Source: Niallia nealsonii (GTDB taxonomy: Bacteria; Bacillota; Bacilli; Bacillales; Cytobacillaceae). From it: a DNA stretch of 64,000 bases. Below, one piece after another: positions 60,649 through 64,000 of this stretch. The stretch spans positions 20,388 to 84,387 of the forward strand of contig NZ_PISE01000026.1 in NCBI RefSeq assembly GCF_002835805.1, read 5' to 3'. Made by a program: the position numbers and the translations under genes. The notes under the pieces were generated by a model. The model did no database searches and was not told where the DNA came from. It was given only the letters and a program-made list of their open reading frames with translations. The first letter of the stretch is position 1. The number at the start of each line of letters is the position of its first letter.

Positions 60649-62070
60649 TTAATAATCCTTGCTTTTGTATACAGGGATCTTTATCGTAAATGTGCTTCCC
60701 TTCCCCAATTCACTAGAAACTCGGATGGTTCCCTTATAACTTTCGACAATCCATTTGGCAATAGCAAGCCCGAGTCCATGTCCTCCTATTTGCCTTGTTC
60801 GTGATTTATCTGTTCGGTAGAAACGATCAAATATTTGTTGTTGATCTTTAGCATCAATTCCAATCCCCGTATCCTGCACTTTCATCATCAAATCTTTTTC
60901 ATCGGCAGCTAAAAAAAGAGAAACATTTCCTCCGTTTGGGGTGTATTTGATTGCATTATCTAATAATATATATAATAACTGAGTAAACTTTTGAGAATCT
61001 CCATAGACGATCAGTGATTCAGAGGCCTCAAAAAAAAGGTTAATTTGTTTGGAGTCAGCAAGAGTTTGCACGGATTCCATCGTTTTTTCGGCAAATGGAC
61101 GAAAATCAAATCGTTCATTTACCTGTTCTGCTGTCTCTAAATCAGAACGAGCCAATGTCAATAAATCCCCGACCATTTGCGTCATCCTTTTGACTTCATT
61201 TTTCAAATTAAAAAGCAGCTTATAGGAATAATCCTCTTTTTTCCATTCTGCTGTCATTTCCATTGCATTAATGGAAGAAAGCATAACACTTAAAGGTGTA
61301 CGCAATTCATGAGAAGCATCAGCTACAAATTCCCGCTGCCTAGAGAAAGCTTTTGTGATGGGAGTCATTGCTTTTTTGGACATATAATAACTGATCACTA
61401 CAGCCACCCCTAAAAATAAAAGAGCTATTCCCAATAAAATGTATGGCAGCCATTTAAATAATTGATAAGCAAATGAAATCTCCTTCCCTATATAAAGCAT
61501 TCCTATCACTTCTCCATGATGATAGATGGGCTCCGCAGATATCAACAGATGAATCGTATCTTTCCTTTGAGTAGGCTGAAATTCATTTTTTCTTCCTCTT
61601 TCTTTTAAGCTTCTTTCTGAATAATCCATTTTTAATGTTTCGCTGCGTATTTCATTTCGGGAAGGATTCCACCCTTGGACTGTGCTTAATATTTCTGAGC
61701 GAAAACCTGAGATTGTTTCATCTCCAAGGACAAGAACCCCTGAAGGATTAACAACATAGAAAAAAAACTGATCCACATCCTTTTCGACTGATTCTTGATT
61801 TTGAAATTCCAATAAGTTGCTTTGCTTATTTTGAGTCAAGTAATTTTCTATACTTGCCGCTTCCTGCTTAACACTTATCTCTAGTTCACGTTCTTGTTCT
61901 TTAAAAATGGTAAAATATAATAAGAAGTAGACCACCGCAATAAAAAGGAGCAAAAAAAGCATCAGTAAACTACTGTAAAGAACCGTTAAACGAAATTGTG
62001 TGCTCTCAAAGATATCCCATTTATTTCGATTTTTCAACAAATGGATAAGAGATGCTTTTTTAGCTTTCAA
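60649..62070 (-). CDS. Sensor histidine kinase
   Basis: A 473-residue membrane kinase: TM1 near residues 30-50, an outside sensor region of about 145 residues, TM2 (LPYILLGIALLFLGVAVVIS), then HisKA with phosphoacceptor H254 in ADASHELRTPLSVM, and HATPase (ILLDNAIKYTPNGGN, DTGIGIDAKDQQQIFDRFYR, GGHGLGLAIAKWIVE). It overlaps the response regulator gene by 11 bases from the TTG at 62070 (GGGGGG 12 bases upstream); a TTG four codons earlier is closer to the site. The signal is not known. Confidence 0.9.
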   Translation of the reverse strand: MKAKKASLIHLLKNRNKWDIFESTQFRLTVLYSSLLMLFLLLFIAVVYFLLYFTIFKEQERELEISVKQEAASIENYLTQNKQSNLLEFQNQESVEKDVDQFFFYVVNPSGVLVLGDETISGFRSEILSTVQGWNPSRNEIRSETLKMDYSERSLKERGRKNEFQPTQRKDTIHLLISAEPIYHHGEVIGMLYIGKEISFAYQLFKWLPYILLGIALLFLGVAVVISYYMSKKAMTPITKAFSRQREFVADASHELRTPLSVMLSSINAMEMTAEWKKEDYSYKLLFNLKNEVKRMTQMVGDLLTLARSDLETAEQVNERFDFRPFAEKTMESVQTLADSKQINLFFEASESLIVYGDSQKFTQLLYILLDNAIKYTPNGGNVSLFLAADEKDLMMKVQDTGIGIDAKDQQQIFDRFYRTDKSRTRQIGGHGLGLAIAKWIVESYKGTIRVSSELGKGSTFTIKIPVYKSKDY

Positions 62071-62734
62071 CTTTATAACCAACCCCCCTTATGCTTTGCA
62101 GCAGCTCTTGCTGTCCAATAATATCTAATTTTTTTCGAAGCAGTTTGATGGTTGCATCAATTGCCTTCATGGATACATCCGCATCAAAGCCCCAAATTCG
62201 ATCTAAAATTACTTCCCGGGGCAGTACCTGTCCTTTATTTTGGGCCAATAAATCAAGCAATTGAAATTCACGGGGACTTAACTGAACTTCTTCCCCGTTA
62301 TTGCTTATTGTTTGACTAAGGCGATTTAATTTCATTTCATGAATAAAAAGCTGTTCTTCAAGGATGGGTGCATAATTCCGTCGTGACAGCGCCCGCAATC
62401 GAGCAAGAAGTTCATCAATTTCAAATGGTTTAACCAGGTAATCGTCCGCCCCAGCATCTAAACCGCTAATGCGATCTTCCACAGAATCTTTTGCAGTCAG
62501 CATCAAAATTGCTCCTGAATACTGTCTGCTTCTTAAACGCCTGCAAACCGAAACACCATCTCCATTTGGCATCATCCAATCTAATATCAATATGTCATAG
62601 TAAGATGCATTGGCATAATCGTATGCATCTTCTCCCTCCATGACCCAATCTACCTTATATCCTCCCTTTTTCTTTAACATATATTCCACCAGCTCACCCA
62701 ATTGCAAGTCATCTTCTGCCAACAGAATGTTCAA
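62060..62734 (-). CDS. OmpR/PhoB-family response regulator
   Basis: A 224-residue regulator: receiver with acidic pocket ED (LLAEDDLQLG), phosphorylated D52 (ILILDWMMP), K in YLVKPFEIDELLARL, and a C-terminal winged HTH (VQLSPREFQLLDLLAQNKGQ, LDRIWGFDADVSMKAIDATI, GVGYKVES). TTG start after AAGGGGGAG. It forms an operon with the kinase. Targets may include the neighbouring membrane genes, but no direct repeat operator was identified. Confidence 0.93.
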   Translation of the reverse strand: MNILLAEDDLQLGELVEYMLKKKGGYKVDWVMEGEDAYDYANASYYDILILDWMMPNGDGVSVCRRLRSRQYSGAILMLTAKDSVEDRISGLDAGADDYLVKPFEIDELLARLRALSRRNYAPILEEQLFIHEMKLNRLSQTISNNGEEVQLSPREFQLLDLLAQNKGQVLPREVILDRIWGFDADVSMKAIDATIKLLRKKLDIIGQQELLQSIRGVGYKVES

Positions 62735-62860
62735 GCAAACTCCCCCTTTTTACATCCATTTATATTGTTGCTAAAATTCAGCGGAAATTCTTTCAACATA
62801 AGAAGTTCATAAATAAACCACCCTTAATCAAAAGAATAGAGCATGTTTAGATTAGCTAAA

Positions 62861-62919
62861 CAGGAGATATTTCACCCATCATTTATGCAGCTAATCCTGC
62901 ATATTCGGGATTTCTCCTG
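62861..62919. terminator. Nested hairpin between the M50B-like and regulator genes
   Basis: CAGGAGA/TCTCCTG encloses ATGCAG/CTGCAT, giving a nested stem about 59 bases long. U-tract is weak, so it may be a terminator of the membrane gene or a leader structure for the two-component operon. Confidence 0.4.
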
Positions 62920-63020
62920 CTTTGTCATTCTATATAAATTAGTAACTTGTTTTTTCTATTTTTTTTAAAACAATTGATCCATATTTCAATCTCTTGAATC
63001 CTACCAACTTTTTCTTAATA

Positions 63021-63665
63021 TTAACTTAAAAATGTTTTTACAATAAAAAAACCTGCATAAAGAGACTGTCCAAGCAGCAGTAATCCAACTATCATCGCTG
63101 GAATCCACTTTAGTCTTGCTAAAAACCCCTTACTTGTATAAACATTTCGATTAATAATACTTCTTTTGATCTCCTTACACGAATCTAGAATAGATTGTAC
63201 AAGAATAATAGAAGGAAGAAAAATTCCTATATGCATAATGACTATCTTTTGGTTAAAATACAGCGGTATAGCTAATAAAAGAATACATGTTATTATCCAT
63301 ATACATCTAATTGGATTACGAATCCATAAGAAAAGAGCGAGTACCAGTAAGCCAATTAATAAACATAAAATGAGATAATAGTTTTGTTTTCCTGCTAAAT
63401 AAAATAACCCTATTGCCACGACCAATGTTACAGTATAACCAATATACAGATTAAACAGATTCTTTAAAGTGATTTTTTCCAACTCTGTTCTTTTTTTAAA
63501 TTTATCTTTATTCCCTATCAATCTATTATTTTTTCCACCTATAAAAACCAAAAAAGTTTCTAAAATCAGCGTATTCCAAATCGAAAAATAAACTTTCAAA
63601 AAAGAAATTCTGCTAATAATTAATGCTGCCCCCAAATAAATAATGATAAGAAAAGCATCCTTCAC
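63021..63665 (-). CDS. M50B-like membrane protein without HExxH
   Basis: A 214-residue membrane protein with about five or six segments. Its layout resembles the peptidase M50B-like family: SRISFLKVYFSIWNTLI, where members usually continue HExxHA, then GGK, then membrane pairs (GYTVTLVVAIGLFYLAGKQN, LILCLLIGLLVLALFLWIRNP) and a final ALY-type helix (LLLGQSLYAGFFIVKTFL). Here the motif is LETFL (residues 35-39), so both zinc histidines are gone and only the glutamate remains. GTG start after GAGGAG. It follows a PspA-family gene by 78 bases in the same direction. Confidence 0.6.
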   Translation of the reverse strand: MKDAFLIIIYLGAALIISRISFLKVYFSIWNTLILETFLVFIGGKNNRLIGNKDKFKKRTELEKITLKNLFNLYIGYTVTLVVAIGLFYLAGKQNYYLILCLLIGLLVLALFLWIRNPIRCIWIITCILLLAIPLYFNQKIVIMHIGIFLPSIILVQSILDSCKEIKRSIINRNVYTSKGFLARLKWIPAMIVGLLLLGQSLYAGFFIVKTFLS

Positions 63666-63690
63666 ATATATTCTCCTCTCTTTTTATACA

Positions 63691-63731
63691 GAAAAAAGCA
63701 CCTTCCTATATATTCAGGTGCTTCTTTTTTT
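63691..63731. terminator. Terminator of the PspA/IM30-type gene
   Basis: GAAAAAAGCACCT pairs with AGGTGCTTCTTTTTT around a loop of about 11 bases, just after the 63744 stop. Confidence 0.75.
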
Positions 63732-63743
63732 GTATATCTTTAA

Positions 63744-64000
63744 TTATATGGTCTCTTTTTCACTCTTTAGCTTCTCTATTTCCCTGCTGATCTCTTCTTC
63801 ACCTACGAGGTTTAAGCTGTTTGCTTCATAGCTTGATAATGGATTGGAAGAGTAACTTCCTGCTTGCACTTCTGCCTCCATGAAGAGAATTTGTTCTTCT
63901 GCTTTTGTCACGCCTCTTAGAATAGTGTCTGATTGGAAGGAATTCGAAACTTTTTGAATCTGCTTCATCGATTTTGCTACATTTGCTCGTGAAGCTAACA
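63744..64000 (-). CDS. PspA/IM30-family protein, C-terminal part (runs off right edge)
   Basis: The visible frame ends LASRANVAKSMKQIQKVSNS, TILRGVTKAEEQILFMEAEV, QAGSYSSNPLSSYEANSLNL, EISREIEKLKSEKETI. A coiled-coil run with the RAEEKIL-like TKAEEQILFMEAEVQA block is the C-terminal half of PspA/IM30 (LiaH-type) proteins, which coat and protect the membrane under stress. The frame stays open to the window end, so the start is outside. About 85 codons are seen. The family is likely but the partial view lowers confidence. Confidence 0.7.
   Translation of the reverse strand, partial: LASRANVAKSMKQIQKVSNSFQSDTILRGVTKAEEQILFMEAEVQAGSYSSNPLSSYEANSLNLVGEEEISREIEKLKSEKETI

Noticed and set aside
1..64000. 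CRISPR arrays, tRNA or rRNA genes, prophage modules
   Set aside because: No regularly spaced repeats, cloverleaf-like or rRNA-like sequence, and no phage structural genes were seen. The recombinase-fold gene lacks catalytic residues and has no att-like duplications beside it.

Overview
The window is chromosomal DNA of a low-GC, spore-forming Bacillaceae bacterium. Evidence: AT-rich intergenic regions, strong AGGAGG-type ribosome binding sites with frequent TTG/GTG starts, a SpoIIP sporulation hydrolase, and many loci with clear Bacillus subtilis counterparts (YtrAB-like GntR/ABC unit, YwoGH-like MFS/MarR pair, YcnJ, KipI/KipA/KipR/YcsF, the ytm/ytn sulfur operon, YheHI/BmrCD-type exporter). 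The gene content resembles the Niallia/Bacillus circulans group, but the species is an inference. No rRNA, tRNA, CRISPR, prophage or intact insertion sequence is visible.

Layout. 0-16.5 kb: D-serine dehydratase, a class-V aminotransferase, a tyrosine-recombinase fold protein that has lost catalytic residues, with a coupled partner, SpoIIP, a decayed RsgA paralog, a FabZ-like/PlsC-like lipid pair behind a Fur-like site, a DeoR-HAD pair, hydrolases, and a GntR-ABC operon ending in a sigma-region-2-only protein. 16.7-28.3 kb: a large secreted subtilase with four Ig-like repeats, MFS-MarR with a palindromic operator, VanZ, MOSC, BioY under a BirA box, a CopC-CopD fusion, a 57-aa single-repeat protein and a CDF metal exporter. 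28.3-33.4 kb: two paralogous ECF sigma/anti-sigma pairs flank two small membrane proteins and an S51 peptidase. 33.6-37.7 kb: 5-oxoprolinase PxpABC with an IclR regulator, arranged divergently. 39.2-48.2 kb: an eleven-gene, one-direction sulfur salvage block (LysR, two flavin monooxygenases, glutaredoxin-like protein, acetyltransferases, cystine-type ABC importer, M20 deacetylase) matching B. subtilis ytmI-ytnM. 48.3-54.3 kb: hydrolases, an FbpA-like small protein, an MBL protein and a DUF3500 lipoprotein-HupE permease pair. 54.7-64 kb: a heterodimeric ABC exporter under a perfect palindrome, a phosphotransferase, a two-component system, an M50B-like membrane protein without HExxH, and the end of a PspA/IM30 gene.

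Two themes stand out. First, several proteins keep an enzyme fold but have lost catalytic residues (recombinase 3872-4840, FabZ-like 7724-8143, M50B-like 63021-63665, sigma fragment 12818-13189), each in an operon with an intact-looking partner. Second, the gaps hold gene debris (RsgA, CPCC protein, hydantoinase/oxoprolinase and possible hexulose-phosphate synthase fragments) and dispersed repeats of at least two families. The best candidates for an undescribed system are the DUF3500-HupE pair, the twin ECF modules and the PspA/M50B-like neighbourhood. Everything functional is read from sequence by eye; no database search was run.
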